Assembly (NCBI GenBank): GCA_946811695.1
Contig: OX328132.1
Location: 120,832,685 to 120,896,684, forward strand
Length of the DNA stretch: 64,000 bases
Direction of reading: 5' to 3'
From: Gonocerus acuteangulatus
Taxonomy: Eukaryota > Arthropoda > Insecta > Hemiptera > Coreidae
A model generated the notes under the pieces. That model ran no database searches and had not been told where the DNA came from. It saw only the letters and a program-made list of their open reading frames with translations. How positions within the stretch are numbered: position 1 is the stretch's first letter; each line of letters starts with the position of its first letter. Below are positions 47,607 to 59,815 of the stretch, piece after piece. The position numbers and the translations under genes are program-made.

Positions 47607-48830
47607 CACCACTGCATCAACCATCGAAGTCAACGCTTTCTCCACTCCATCAGCGTAACGTTTCGTACGCCTCTCTTCTTTCTTCATCCTCCAAACAAAT
47701 CCTTTACAACCCTTCAAATGGAAAAACCATTATCCACACCTTCTCAAAGAAATCCCACTTTTATTCAACCCTCAACCTCCCAGATAAATGATTTCCCTAA
47801 AAACGTTGAGCAAACTCCTAAGACACCTAATCCTCCAAAATCACAAGACCCATTCATCATTATGTCCGCTTTCCTCAACAAACTAGAAACCTTGTTAACT
47901 CCACTTATTTCCCTTTTGACATCCCTTATAACCGACCTTCTCCCCAAACTGTTAAAATGATCCCATCCCGTGCTACTCCTCTTACCATACTTTTATGGAA
48001 TGCAAACAGACTTACAACACGACGACTCCAACTGGAACTTCTACTCACAGAAAAGGACATTGACATTGGACTGATAACGGAAACACACTTACTCAACAAA
48101 CACCATTTTTCAGTCCCAGGATACGCATCATACAGGGACGACCATCCACAAGTAGCCCACAACAGAGCAGCTGTCCTTGTGAAGAAATCACTGGCTCATT
48201 TTCTTCACTCCACAATCTCGATAGACAATATTCAGGTAAGTTCAATATCCCTTTCCCTTTCCTCTCAGAATTTCATAATATCGGCTGCATATTTTTCCCC
48301 TAATAGTACTATCCACCATCCTGAATTCCTTTCACTATTCAAATCCTTTGGTCCTCGCTTCCTCATAGGGGCTGATTTCAATGCCTAACATCCCAGAAGG
48401 GGGAGCCGTCTCACAAACTCCCGGGGCAGAATCCTATACGACATCCTTCAATCCCAAAACTACCAATCCATTTCCACAAACTCTCCCACCTACTGGCCAA
48501 CAGATCCCTCTCGAACTTCAGACTTGGTCGATTTCTTCATCGCTTCTTGCCTAGGAAGAATATCCTACTGCTCACTGCTTGCTCTATCTTCCGATCACTC
48601 AACCATTCTCCTTAAGCTAGATACCGTTCCTCAACCTCATGCCCAGTATCCTAGCCTCATCCAAGGTCCTATCAACTGGGAATTATTTCAAGAAAACCTT
48701 AGTGCTTCCATTGACCTCACTGTCCCCCTCAAAACCCCCTCAGATGTCGACACTGCCGTTCTTACGTATACAAAGGCCATACAGGACAGTGTCTCAAAAT
48801 CATGTTGACTAAGTATATTCACACCTTCCT
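47607..48830 (+). pseudogene. Truncated Jockey-family LINE (ORF1 end and endonuclease)
   Basis: Parallels the copy at 55260-56390. NVSYASLLSSSS near 47658 and AFLNKLETLLTPLISLL near 47870 match the ORF1 C-terminus. ORF2 starts at 47957 and overlaps nothing. Endonuclease motifs are LLWNANRL, LITETHL and IGADFNA; a TAA at 48386-48388 breaks it right after FNA, then the same frame continues through SSDHSTILL to 48808. The RT is missing. It retains a stretch (FQENLSASIDLTV) that the 56-kb copy has lost. Confidence 0.85.
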
Positions 48831-48869
48831 GGAGAACGCTGTGGTCAATAGAATTAAAAAAATTTAATT

Positions 48870-48916
48870 GCTAGTGAGGGTGTGTAGTTTAAAAATAACT
48901 ACACACCCTCACTAGC
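48870..48916. repeat. 47-bp perfect hairpin
   Basis: gctagtgagggtgtgtagtt and its complement around a short A/T loop. It abuts the truncated end of the LINE fragment and may be a tiny MITE. Confidence 0.85.
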
Positions 48917-49690
48917 ACTAAAACTATCGCCACTTTACTTTGTTTTCAAATACGAACTCGAGAAACCAACTTTTCAAAGAAACTTTCACAGAAACTATGT
49001 ACACTCCATGGCATCTCAGGCCAATAATAGTAGATACCAATCAGGAGGAAAAGGTGAATAGAAACAAAGAAGGACCTTTGAAAGTGAGTCACAGGGTTAA
49101 AGAAGAAAGAATGCTTCACTGCGGAAAAGAGTCTTCGATTTAAAGACAAGAGCATACCAGAGGTGATGATCAACTAAACTTGGGACATTTTCCTGGATAA
49201 ATGGAAGAAGAAGGAAATCTTTAATAGCAGCAGGACTTAAAGGCAAAAAGGAGCTGCATGAAGGTACTATATGGAGGCAAACAGTAAAGAGGCTGTTTTG
49301 AATACATAAAAGGGAGGAACATAGTTAGCAATCTAGCTATAAAAGAGGAGGATATAGCTGACAGAGGAGACCTCAGAACCCTGATCCAAATAAAATCTCT
49401 CTCCAGAAAGTGATCATTTGCTGGTAATAAATCAATAAGAAACAAAGAGGGAGGGCTGTCAACCTAGGAGGACAACCCTTTGCTGAGCTCCTAAATCATT
49501 CAGGGTAAGAGAAATATCTCGACCAGTACATATGTACCTGTTAATGGGCGAATTGTAGAAGATGTACTAATTGACACTAACCTGCCAACTAAGATAGACA
49601 TGGCCAAAGCGATAGGTAAACACAAGTCAACGGATTGATAACTTAACCTGAATCTGTTGCCAATACTTTCATTCTCTGATTACGGATAGA
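48917..49690. other. Unrecognised A/G-rich DNA
   Basis: Several short ORFs on both strands, none with a recognisable motif. Possibly a decayed retroelement. Confidence 0.35.
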
Positions 49691-49800
49691 GCAGGGGTGC
49701 CTCTCCCCCATATTGGTTGGTGGGCCAAGTAAAATGTACTCGAGGTGGGCTGCACATATTATAATAAAACAATAAATTATTCAAAATATTTTATTACTTT
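49691..49800 (+). repeat. hAT-like terminal fragment
   Basis: caggggtgcctctccccc and ggtgggcc resemble the common CAGGGGT...GGGCC termini of hAT MITEs. The other end was not found. Confidence 0.3.
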
Positions 49801-49889
49801 ACAATTAATGTGACACTTCTTTTTGTATTTTACTTGAGATTTTTTTAATATTAACGGATAATTTTGTTGACATGCATTTTTATTTCAAC

Positions 49890-50357
49890 CGTCTATAAGA
49901 TGCAAAGTGCTTGGATCGTCCTTCAACTGTTGCTGATGACCAAATTCAAGCATTGATCATAAACAACCCTCACTTGGATATCACAGGAATGCTGAACATA
50001 TTTCATACAAGTGTCTCAAACCATTTGGGGGATGCAGGATATGTTTATCAATGTGATGTATGGGTTCCTCACAATTTGGCAAAAATAATTTATTGGACCC
50101 CATTTCCATTTGTGATTCCCTTCTGAAACGCAATGTTAATGATCCATTTTAAAAGAAATTGATAACTGGGGATAAAAATTGGGTTCTGTACAATAATATT
50201 GTGAGGCAACAGTCCTGAGGAAAACGAAGTGACCTACTGTTAACAGCTCCAAAAGCATGATTCAGCCCCTCCTGCCCAGCCATACCATTAATTCTGCAGT
50301 ACACTATGCCCAGTTAGAACAATTAAAGGCAGTGGTTCAGGAAAAGCGTCCAGCATT
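49890..50357 (+). pseudogene. mariner transposase fragment A
   Basis: RPSTVADDQIQALI, then a helix-turn-helix remnant (ILNIFHTS-like), DVWVPHNL near 50065, and after frameshifts ITGDKNWVLYNN near 50160 (first catalytic aspartate region), ending in LKAVVQEKRPALS. The catalytic middle (second and third aspartates) is missing. Several stops and frameshifts. It is joined directly to fragment B. Confidence 0.75.
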
Positions 50358-51108
50358 GAGTATCGATTTGTTATTAAATATTTGTTTTTGAATGGCAATA
50401 CGCCTACGCAAATCAAAGATGTGTTGGATTCTGTGTATTGTGTACCACAGTGAAATTTTGGGCAGCTGGATTTAAAAGCCATAAGAGCTATTGAGATGAT
50501 GAACATTTGGGACTTCTGCAACTACCGACAAAAACATCGCTGATGTTCACCAAATGGTAGAAGATAACCGCCGAATTAAAGTAAGAGAGATAGCAGAGGT
50601 TATGAACATTTCCAAAGAATGTGTTTGTTACATATTAAATAAAAATTTAGATATGAGAAAGCTGTCCGCACGTTGGGTGCCATGTTTCTCATGTTAGACC
50701 AAAAAATGTGTTCGAATGAGCTTTTCCAATGCTCTGTTGGTGCAATAAATCCGACTTTTGGCCCTGATTAATTACTGTAGATGAAATATGGATACACCAT
50801 TATATGCCTGAAACCGTGGACTCCAAACAGTGGACTCAAAAGGGGGAACCAGCTCCAAAAAAAGCAAAAACTGTTTTCTTGGCTGGTAAAGTGATGGTGA
50901 CTGTTTTTGGGATAGTCATGGAGTTATTTTAATTGACTAAATTTAAAAAGGAAACCCCATTATATGAGTTACACATCATTACTTGACAAGCTGAAGGCAG
51001 AACTGCCACATTTGCAGAAAAAGAATATCCTGTTTTACCAAGACTAGGCACCGTCTCACACCTCAGCGGTTGCCATGGTGAAAATCCATGAACTACGGGT
51101 TGAACTGC
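50358..51108 (+). pseudogene. mariner transposase fragment B, 5' part
   Basis: Begins with VEYRFVIKYLFLNGNTPTQI (N-terminal HTH), then VREIAEVMNISKECVCYILN near 50580 (second HTH), LITVDEIWIHHYMPE near 50765 (first catalytic D), GDSHGVILI-like near 50910, and QD in the second catalytic block near 51040. Many frameshifts and stops. It is of a different mariner subgroup from fragment A. It is split at a TTAA inside the codons for LLNHPPYS by the element at 51113. Confidence 0.75.
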
Positions 51109-51112
51109 TTAA

Positions 51113-52541
51113 CACATTCACTGCCCATCAAAATTTTAAAACTTCCTCAGGAGCCAACTACTTTTTTTCTTATTTTCGTTAATAAATAGCTAATAGTATA
51201 AAGTATAATGAGTTGAAATGCATTTCTAATGACGCTAACATCCGGTTTGAAGCACGCCCCGGGAGCCTGGGCTAGGGCACCGTGGGAAGTCTCACCCCGG
51301 TAGCTGGGGTGTGGGCACCAACTCTAGTCTCACAGGGTTACATGAAATGGTTCGTATCATTGTATTTGTTGGGAAATCTATTGTAGAAATACCCATAGAG
51401 TGATATTATACTTATGGCCAAGTTAATATAATATGCTTTTATTGTATAAATAAACACGCGATGTAGGTGTAATTTATTTTGCATTATTACTTTATTTTAT
51501 TTATTTTCAATTTTCCTAATTTATTAGTGAAACCTATAACTATTATTCATCATCTACCTTCTGCTCCTAATATCTTACTAACATACTATTCTAATTATTG
51601 ATTCCTATACTTATACTAACAATTCTTACTTATAGTTACAAAATTCCCTAAAGCAGAAACCTAAACTAAGTCCTGGTTGATTTGAGCAATGAGTACAGTA
51701 ATACAGCGTATTTTCTCTAATTTTCTGTTTGTCCGATCAGTTTTTACATCTCCTCCTAATTGTTTACCCTTTGTAACCTTTCAGACAAGGTTCCGGCAAA
51801 TTTGAGGCAGTCCGTCGACTAGTGTTTCTATTATCGCCAGCCTCATAGAGTCATAGAGGGTCATAGATTTGGCAGGCCCTCTAATGCGTTGTACTAAAAA
51901 TGTGATTTTAACAGCATTACTTGAAAAATGAGCATTCTCAATTTTTTCTATTTCCAATTTACAAATCGATTTCTAATTCGTCATCAGAGGCATTGAAAAT
52001 TATGTCATGGATTTCCAATACTGTCGAAATAAAGCGGTTTTTATTACTCTAAAAATATAAAATGACTCCTGAACATTCAATAAAGAAAAAGTAAAATACC
52101 TTTTTCTGAAATTTTCCTTTTTAGGGTGATGCCAGAAAATCGTATCAGAATATTTTATAAGTATTTTTCTAAATTCTTTTCTCCATTTTTATAATTTAAT
52201 GACACAAATACTCATAATTTTGTACCTGAAGGAACAGGAGAGGAGATACTACTTTCTGTTGCGCTATGTTGACTTTACACATTTAATTTATTGTTATTGG
52301 ATACTCACGTAAAATTTGAAGAAATTGTATAAAAAAAGTAATTTCTTCAGGAACCAATGACGTTCTGACAAGACTTGTTTACTTAGCAATGCCCAGAAGC
52401 AATCTAAACCCTTCTGTAAGATGTCCAGCCTTTGCTAGAGCAATAAAACGGGAGGTAGGAGGAGGCCCCGGTAGCCGGGGCGAGGGCACCCGGCGAAGGC
52501 ATAGCTCGCCCCGGCTCCCGGGGCGTGGGCAGTGAACGCGT
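51113..52541. mobile_element. 1.43-kb piggyBac-like element, non-autonomous
   Basis: Flanked by TTAA (51109-51112 and 52542-52545). Termini: left cacattcactgccca; right reversed cgcgttcactgccca. Subterminal inverted G+C-rich blocks (gccccgggagcc near 51257; ggctcccggggc near 52514). The interior holds no usable transposase; an acidic SDDELEIDL-like stretch on the minus strand near 51965-51990 may be an N-terminal relic. Confidence 0.85.
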
Positions 52542-52545
52542 TAAC

Positions 52546-52830
52546 CATCCGCCTTACTCAGCAGATCTAGCCCCAAGGTTTTTCTTTTTGTTCCATCATT
52601 TTAAAATTGTGCTTGGAGGGCAGAGATTGAAGAGGCAAAGACCTTCGTGAGCAATTTTTTTGCAGAGACAAATTCTGAGTACTTTTTGGATGGGTTACAG
52701 AGATGGAGCATCACTAGGCGAAGTGTGTAGAATTACAAGTAGACTAAGTTGAAAACTCTTCAAAAATTCAGAAAAAAATGTCTTGTATTTTTGTTAGGTT
52801 GGAAACTTTTCAGACCACCTTCCTAGGACT
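52546..52830 (+). pseudogene. mariner transposase fragment B, 3' part
   Basis: Continues fragment B: HPPYSADLAP near 52550 (the block with the third catalytic acidic residue), then a decayed C-terminus with GLEGRD-like sequence and a downstream region ending near 52830. Confidence 0.75.
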
Positions 52831-53219
52831 ATTTTCCACATCTTAAAGATATCCTGGTTGAAATATACACCTCTCCGCTAAAATAAAACTTCCATACCTG
52901 CCACACGAGCACACCAGGTTTTCGACACTGCTTTCCAGACCCTTTCATCTATCTATCCCTAGTAGATAGTCTAAATCCCCATGTCCTCCCCCTTCTTCGC
53001 CTCCACCTAACCCTGACTTTCTCACATTCCAGATTCAGAAAATATTTAAATTCTAAAGGGATACATGCTCTCTCTTCTCATTGGTATGTTACCCATCATT
53101 TTGTATTTATCCACCTTTGTTTATGTAACCCAAACTCTGTGTTTATATCTGTATCCATCTAACTTAAATTTAATCATTAATTCTAAACATATTTACTGAC
53201 TGTCAGTATTAATCTTCCT
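52831..53219. other. Unrecognised DNA
   Basis: C/T-rich, with a proline-rich frame near 52980. Possibly a LINE 3' region but not supported. Confidence 0.3.
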
Positions 53220-53223
53220 TTAA

Positions 53224-53765
53224 CCCTTTCAATACCCTGTACTGCTCCAGGAGTCGAGAGCAGTCGGTACCCACATACCGTGGACTTGTGTAGAAGTCGA
53301 AGGAAGGCGGGACCCACGTACCATAGACTTGTACAGCAGTCGAGAGCTCGGCGTATCTCTCGCATTCTTTATCTTCTTATTTCTCGACTTTAGAGCTATC
53401 TAGCGTTACCTTATCGTACTTCTAGTATTCCTACCTATTACTAGATGGCATTTGAATGAAGTTTTTGGTCGTTTTTAGTCTAATTAGAACTCGTTGCCTT
53501 CTCCGCCCAGTTACCCTGTCAACCCTAGTCAAATTACCGTTTGTTTTTATACTTCTGTACATTCCTAACAGCATTTATTTGCAAAATCAGTTAACTTTTA
53601 GTCCTGACGTTAAGATCTTATATTCGTGTTTTGTTAAATTTAGAAAAACTGTTTTTTTTATTGTGTGTCCTCCATTTAAAAAAAAAAATTTAATGTTTAA
53701 TTAAAATGTTTAATATATTACATATTTAATTAAATAATTCATTAAATTAACTGTAAATATTTATA
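53224..53765 (+). repeat. Left arm of the piggyBac-type composite
   Basis: Three subterminal repeats of a motif like accgtggacttgtgtag and agtcgagagc occur in the first 140 bp and may be transposase binding sites. The 82-codon ORF at 53456-53704 recurs in the right arm and is read as non-coding. Confidence 0.8.
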
Positions 53766-54158
53766 ATTATGCTTTGGTTTTTGTAACTAAATTTTATACA
53801 TAAAAAAAAATTATCTTTGCCGGTAGTCTTGTCCCAGGTATAGCCTACGACACAGCGTCTTATAAAGCTCTTTTTAACTTGTGTTTTTAAAGAGGATCGA
53901 GGTGTCCCCCGTTAACGAAAAGTGACACAGTGGTAGCAGATCCACTGGAGAACATTATCCAAAAATTTGAAGAAATTTCTTTCACCAGATGACCACAAAA
54001 TAAGTGAGTAAAAAAAAGCTCATTTTCCAAGTGTATAGGCCATTACCCTAGCTAAGGCTAGTGGTGGGGGCGCTCCTGCATTCACCTGACAGAGTGGCTA
54101 TTGCAGCCCCTTCAGAAAATCTAAATACTAGTGCCTGCGCTACTCACAGTTTATCAAT

Positions 54159-54232
54159 CAGCCTCCTTGGCTCATTGGCAGCATCCGCTTCTGCGAATCT
54201 TAAAAACCTGGGTTCGCAACCCATCTGGGACA
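54159..54232 (+). repeat. tRNA-like sequence
   Basis: ggctcattggcagcatccgc (A-box-like) and cctgggttcgcaacccatct (B box) are spaced as in a tRNA. The acceptor ends do not pair, and it is followed by a T-run, so it is either a tRNA pseudogene or a SINE head in the LINE 5' region. Confidence 0.35.
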
Positions 54233-54283
54233 TTAATTTTTTTTTTTTTTTCTTAATAATTAAATTATTATTTTCTGCACACG

Positions 54284-55634
54284 ATGTCATCATTTGAGAC
54301 TGGAGAACAACATATGACTGTAATTGAGTCAACGTCAGCCCATGATTCTGAAAACGTCGCTACTGGAAGACGCAAAAGATTACGCAAGAGAGCAACTGAT
54401 ACATTGACACCCCCTAAAATAAAACAGAAAAAGCCTACCATTACTCAAAACAACACCTCAACTCACTCTCGGAGCATAACCAAATCGGCCAGGATTGAAC
54501 ACGAGATCTAACAAAACCTCCAAACATTTATCTAAGAAAAGTATCCGACTTTAAGAAGCTCTGTAGTACCCTAAAAGATCTCGTGGGAGAAAACAACTTT
54601 GAATGTCGGGCAAGGTTTAACGACATAGTTATAAAGTCTACTGATAGTGATGCCTACAGAACAATTATTCAGCACCTGGAAAGCAAGGAAGCAGATTTTC
54701 ACTGCTACCAGTTACCCGAAGACAAATCTTACAGGGTGGTCATCCGCCACCTCCATCACTCAACTCCCCCAGCAGATATAATCAGTGAGCTCTCCAACAA
54801 AGGTTACTCCGTAAAAAGAGCTCATAACGTACGGCATCCAGTCACAAAGGCGCAATTACCTCTCTTCTTCGTTGACCTGGAAAAAAAAACGAAAAGAGCA
54901 AAGACATTTTCCGTGAACAGTACTTACTGTATACTAAAATCTAAGTAGAGGAACCACGACGCCGGGGTGATGTAATGCAGTGCCAAAACTGCCAAGAATT
55001 CAATCACACACGCTCGTACTGCCATCACACATCAAAATGTGTCAAATGCGGCCGTGAACACTCCTCTAAGGACTGCCCCAAGCCACAAGACGTCCCTCCA
55101 AGCTGCGCAAACTGCGGAGAAAATCACACCGCCAGCTACAGAGGATGCGAAGTGTACAAAGCACTTAAAACAATAAGAGTGCAAAGGCAGAGATCACAAC
55201 TAAGACAACATACAGAAGCCGAGAAGACATCACCACCCAGCGGATCATCCCACTTCCCACCTCTACGACCTGTTCCTGCCCCAAAGGATATTTCTCTTCA
55301 CCGGCCGAATGTGACTTACTCCTCCTTACTTACGTCACTCCAGAAGAAGAAGCCGCCTGTACCAACACCAGTTCTAAAAAATTTAGCTAAACCACAAGAA
55401 CCATCTTCCCATCCTACCTCTTCAACTACTCCTTCCCAACCCCAAAATCAGCCTACCTTCCCTACTCCTCCTATACCGTCTAAGCATATCCCTCAGTATC
55501 ATGCTCAAGATCCTATGAACCTCTTTTCCTCCTTCCTAAACAAACTCGAAACCCTCCTCACTCCACTCATAAACCTAATGACCACCCTTATAGCTCACTT
55601 CCTTCCTAAATCCCAAAATGCACCGCTTCCGTAA
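54284..55634 (+). pseudogene. Jockey-type LINE ORF1 (Gag-like)
   Basis: Begins at ATG 54284 (MSSFETGEQ) with a basic N-terminus; a stop at 54511 and two frame changes break it. The middle part (54583-54948) has YQLPEDKSYRVVIRHLHHST, resembling the domain found just before zinc knuckles in Jockey Gag proteins. The last part (54975-55634) carries CQNCQEFNHTRSYC, CVKCGREHSSKDC and CANCGENHTASYRGC, then a proline-rich stretch and a leucine-rich C-terminus (FLNKLETLLTPL). In the family it binds element RNA. The TAA at 55634 overlaps the ORF2 start by 17 bases. Confidence 0.87.
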
Positions 55635-58274
55635 TCCCCATCTTTCTATCCTTTTGTGGAATGCCAACGGACTTACAACAAGAAGGCAAGAACTCACACT
55701 CTTACTAACGGACAAAAACATCGACATAGCATTAATAACTGAAACACACTTGAAAAAATCGATGTCATTCGGTGTCAAGGGTTACTCCTGTTATCGAACT
55801 GACCATCCATCTCTGGCGCAGCATGGGACTCTAATTCTAATCAAGAACCAGATCAAGCACCATCTAGAACCCAGCATCGCATCACTAAGCCTGCAGGTAA
55901 CATCCATATCCCTTTCCCTTTCTCCCTTCGATATAATACTGTCCGCAGTATATTGTTCTCCCAATCACACCATTTACCATCCTGAATTCCTGTCAATACT
56001 CCAATCCTTTGGTCCTCGTTTCCTCACCGGGGGTGATTTTAACGCGAAACACCCCATGTGGGGAAGCCGTTCAGCTAACTCCCGTGGCAGAATCCTTTAC
56101 GATATCCTTAACTCCCAGAATTATCGTCCAATATCTCCCAACACTCCAACATACTGGCCAACCGACCCATCCCGCAGCCCTGACCTAGTCGATTTCTTCA
56201 TCTCGTCTGGCTTGGGAGGTATAGCGACTTCTGTTGAATCGCTCCTCGACCTATCGTCGGACCATTCTGCGATCCTTTTAACCCTCTTTTCCTCCCCTGT
56301 ACCCCATCCTTTACAACCAACCCTTACACCTGGTCCTATCAACTGGCAAGCATTTCCCTAAAAACCCCTAAAGAACTAGACAAAGCTACCGAAGATTTCA
56401 CTAAAGCTGTTCAGGACTGTGCCCGCAATTCATGCCGACCAAGAACAAGTTTCCCTCCTCCACCCAAACTGCAACTCACAGCCCACATCCAAGAACTTCT
56501 TGCAGCCAAGCGACGGGCCAGAGCTCTATGGCAAAGATCACGTTATCCCTCGGACAGAAACGCATACAACAGACTGACACGACAACTGAAATCTTCCTTG
56601 TCCCAATTCCGCTCAGAATCCTTCAACGAACACCTTTCATCGCTCTCTACACAAGACTGTTCTTTGTGGGCAGTTACTCGTAAAATCCTAAAGTTTCACC
56701 CAATGCCTTCCCCTCTCAAACGCAGCGATGGAACCTGGGCCAGAAGTGATGAAGAAAAAGCGCTCCTTCTCTCCACACACCTGACTACAGTATTTTCCCC
56801 TAGTCCTCAAACGAGTCCTTCCCTGGATGAAGATATCGAAGATTACCTCAATTCTCCCTTACCTTTGTCTTTCCCACCCAAAGCTTTTCATCCTTCCGAA
56901 GTAAAATACACCATCAAACACCTCCCTAGGAAATCTCCCGGTTATGACCTTATCTCCTCCACAATTCTTAAAAACCTCCCCCAGAAGGCCATTATATTCC
57001 TCACATATCTCTTCAACTCAATCCTAAGAACAACCCATTTCCCGAATCCCTGGAAACATTCAGTAGTTATCGTTATTCCCAAACCCTTAAAACCTCCCGA
57101 TTCCCCATCTTCCTATCGACCTATCAGCCTTCTGCCATTAATGTCCAAAGTATTCGAAAAACTCCTTTACAAAAGAATCCTCCCTATCATAGAATCCTCG
57201 AACAAAATTCCCAACCATCAATTTGGTTTCCGCTTCCAACATTCCACAATTCAGCAGTGCTTACGAGTCGTAGACGCAATATCCTCCTCGCTTGAACGTA
57301 AGAGTTTTTGCACGAGTGCCTTTCTCGACGTTGCTCAAGCATTCGATCAGGTTTGGCACCCGGGATTACTTTACAAAGTAAAGCAAATACTTCCACACAC
57401 CTACTTCCTTATCCTCAAATCCTACCTGTCATATAGATCATTTCAAGTTAAACAAGGTACAGCCCTTTCCCCAACCTGCTCCATAAATGCTGGAGTCCCC
57501 CAAGGGAGTATTATCGGTCCCCTTCTTTTCCTTCTTTACACTGCGGATATTCCCACACACCCCCAAACCCTACTTACCACATACGCTGATGACACAGCCA
57601 TCCTGTCAACTTCCCCTGACCCTTCAGTAGCATCCCAAAACCTGCAGGAACATCTTTCCGCCATACAACATTGGAGCGAACGGTGGAGAATAAGAATCAA
57701 CGCAGAAAAATGCAAACAAGTGACATTCACACTCAACCGAAGATCATGCCCTCCAGTTTACCTCAGGAACACTCCTCTCCCGGAATCTAACGAGGTTCGA
57801 TATCTAGGGTTATACCTTGACAGCCGACTGACATGGAACCCTCACACGAGACTGAAAAGACAGGAACTGAACAAACGATACGGACTACTTAGACGACTCC
57901 TTGGACCCTCATCTAAATTATCGATACAGAACAAACTAACGATATACAAAACAATCATTCGACCAATATGGACATACGGACTTGAACTCTGGGGATCTGC
58001 AAAACCATCCAACATCAACAGAATACAGGCATTCCAGTCAAAAGTACTTCGTAAAATTGTAAATGCTCCTTTCTATGTTTCCAACAAAACCCTTCACAAT
58101 GACCTCAACATCCCATTTGTCCTTGACCTTGCTAAAACCCGATTCCAAATGTTCCACTCCAAATTGTCTTACCATCCTAATCCTGAAGGTCTATCCTTAT
58201 CATCCCAATCCCATCCAGACAATCCTCCCAGGCGGCTCAAGAGACAGTGGCCTCGAGACAATCTAATCATCTGA
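55618..58274 (+). pseudogene. Jockey-type LINE ORF2 (endonuclease and reverse transcriptase)
   Basis: ATG 55618 lies inside the end of ORF1. Endonuclease: LLWNANGL, LITETHL, GGDFNAKHPMWGS near 56030 and SSDHSAILL near 56260. RT: RPISLLPLMSKVFEKLL near 57118, FLDVAQAFDQVWH near 57325, GVPQGSIIGPLLF near 57492 and TYADDTAIL near 57580. The C-terminal region ends at TGA 58274; there is no RNase H. The sole visible lesion is a stop at 56361, caused by a deletion of a few tens of bases after INWQAF relative to the 48.7-kb copy, which shifts the frame. From 56361 to 58274 it is fully open (about 637 codons). It is the best-preserved ORF in the window. Confidence 0.93.
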
Positions 58275-58474
58275 TCTTATCGTAACCATTAAAACATTTA
58301 GCAAGACATCTCTGGAAGTGCCAACAGTGGTTGTCTTCTTCCATATTTTGTATTATTTTTTCTTTTCTTTTATTTTACTTTTACCGTTTTTGTCAAATTG
58401 TACATAATATCTGCATGAACAGACTTGATTATTGTACTGCTAATAATTGTACAGATTTCAAATAAATAAATGGG

Positions 58475-58505
<31 letters not shown>
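58275..58505 (+). other. Jockey LINE 3' UTR and poly-A tail
   Basis: AATAAA-type signals at about 58461-58468, then about 34 A at 58473-58505. A possible degenerate target duplication is cttcgccggt after the tail, against ctttgccggt near 53815, which would put the LINE start at about 53826. Confidence 0.7.
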
Positions 58506-58508
<3 letters not shown>

Positions 58509-58869
58509 TCGCCGGTGTACAAAGTCACGGATCAAAAATGAAGATGGAAAATTTATTTGCCGTAGTTATTGAGTATTTAATTACCTTGCTTATTATTCAT
58601 AAAAGAAAGGGCAAATGGTAACTGAAAAAAAAACTTCTTTTTTTTACTCGTATATAATATAGGTTTTTTATTACTTATTTTTAAAGAAAGTTATTCAACT
58701 TAAAATAATTATTTAAATGCCGAACTAATTCAGCATAAATAAAAATTAATAATCATTGTATGCCAAATAAAAATCAAAATGATAAAAGACGAGTTTAAGT
58801 AGGGCGATGAGATCGCTAAAAGTCGAGGCGCTGTGACTGAGAGTGGGAAAAGTGCCCCAACAGATTTTC
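58506..58869. other. Gene-free A+T-rich DNA
   Basis: Nothing recognised. Confidence 0.4.
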
Positions 58870-59345
58870 ACTGTCTATCAGCTGTCTGTCTGTCTGTTTG
58901 TTCCTTATACAAATACACACCGTTTGACCGATTTTGGCAAAATTTGACACACATGTCGGTCTTTATCCGGGTAGTGTCATAGGCTAGTCAAAATCGTCTA
59001 TCAGCTGTCTGTCTGCATGTTTGTTCCTTACACAAATTCACACCAGTTGACCGATTTTGACCAAACTTGGCACACAGGTAGGCCTTGGTCCGGGGAATGC
59101 ACTAGGCTAGGTAAAAAAGGTCTTTCAGCTGTCTGTCTGCATGTTTGTTCCTTACACAAATTCACACCATTTGACCGATTTTGACCAAACTTGGCACACA
59201 GGTAGGCCTTGGTCCGGGGAATGCACTAGGCTAGGTAAAAAAGGCCTTTCAGCTGTCTGTCTGTATGTTTGTTCCTTATACAAATTCACACCGTTTGGCC
59301 TATTTTGACTAAACTTGGCACGCAGGTAGGTCTTGATACAGGAGT
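58870..59345 (+). repeat. Array of four GACCGATTTTGACC units
   Basis: Four units of about 120 bp with cagctgtctgtctg and gaccgattttgaccaaac, the same family as in the hAT foldback. Here they lie outside any hAT element, within the piggyBac-type composite. Confidence 0.9.
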
Positions 59346-59369
59346 GTCATATTACCTATGACATTTTCT

Positions 59370-59490
59370 ACTTTTTGTTCCATCGAAATGCCATCATTAC
59401 TTCTGAAACCCATCATGTGGGGTATCAAATGAATCGTCTTGGTAAGGAGAACCTATATTTGATGTTTTAAAAAACATTTGACCCATCTTA
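59370..59490 (+). repeat. Interspersed repeat shared with 31300-31465
   Basis: catgtggggtatcaaatgaa and cctatatttgatgttttaaa occur in the same order as near 31372. Confidence 0.6.
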
Positions 59491-59815
59491 ACAAAAACAG
59501 TTGTGACTTCTTTCTTAAATGTAGTAAATAAAGTCGTAGGGGTTCACTGCTAATATACTTCAAAGCAGATACTAAGTTTTTCAAAGTCGAGCCATCTAAA
59601 TTACAAAGTTTAGGATCACAAACCCAAAATGTATCATCTTTGTTCATATATTTTTCTTGAAGGCCTTCTGCACTTTCCCTATTGTGATCTTTATCCTCGG
59701 GATAAGGTTCCTGTGTTTTACAGTGTAATAGTTTAGTTAAGAGAGCAATCAATTTGTCCTCTAGAGTAATGTCATCTGGAAGAGGTTCTAACTTTTCTAG
59801 TCTAGTGATTAGATG
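59453..59815 (-). other. Open reading segment of unknown identity
   Basis: The minus strand is open for about 120 codons from a stop near 59826 down to 59453. The peptide is mixed and acidic to neutral, unlike the low-complexity ORFs nearby: LEKLEPLPDDITLEDKLIAL, then DTFWVCDPKLCNLDGSTLKN and LRLYLLHLRK. There is no ATG near the 5' edge. No family was recognised. It may be an exon or transposon fragment carried inside the composite, or chance. Confidence 0.3.

Noticed and set aside
53456..53704. 82-codon ORF conserved in both arms of the composite (also 60760-61008)
   Set aside because: Conservation is explained by the inverted arms; the peptide is T-rich hydrophobic and lacks any motif.
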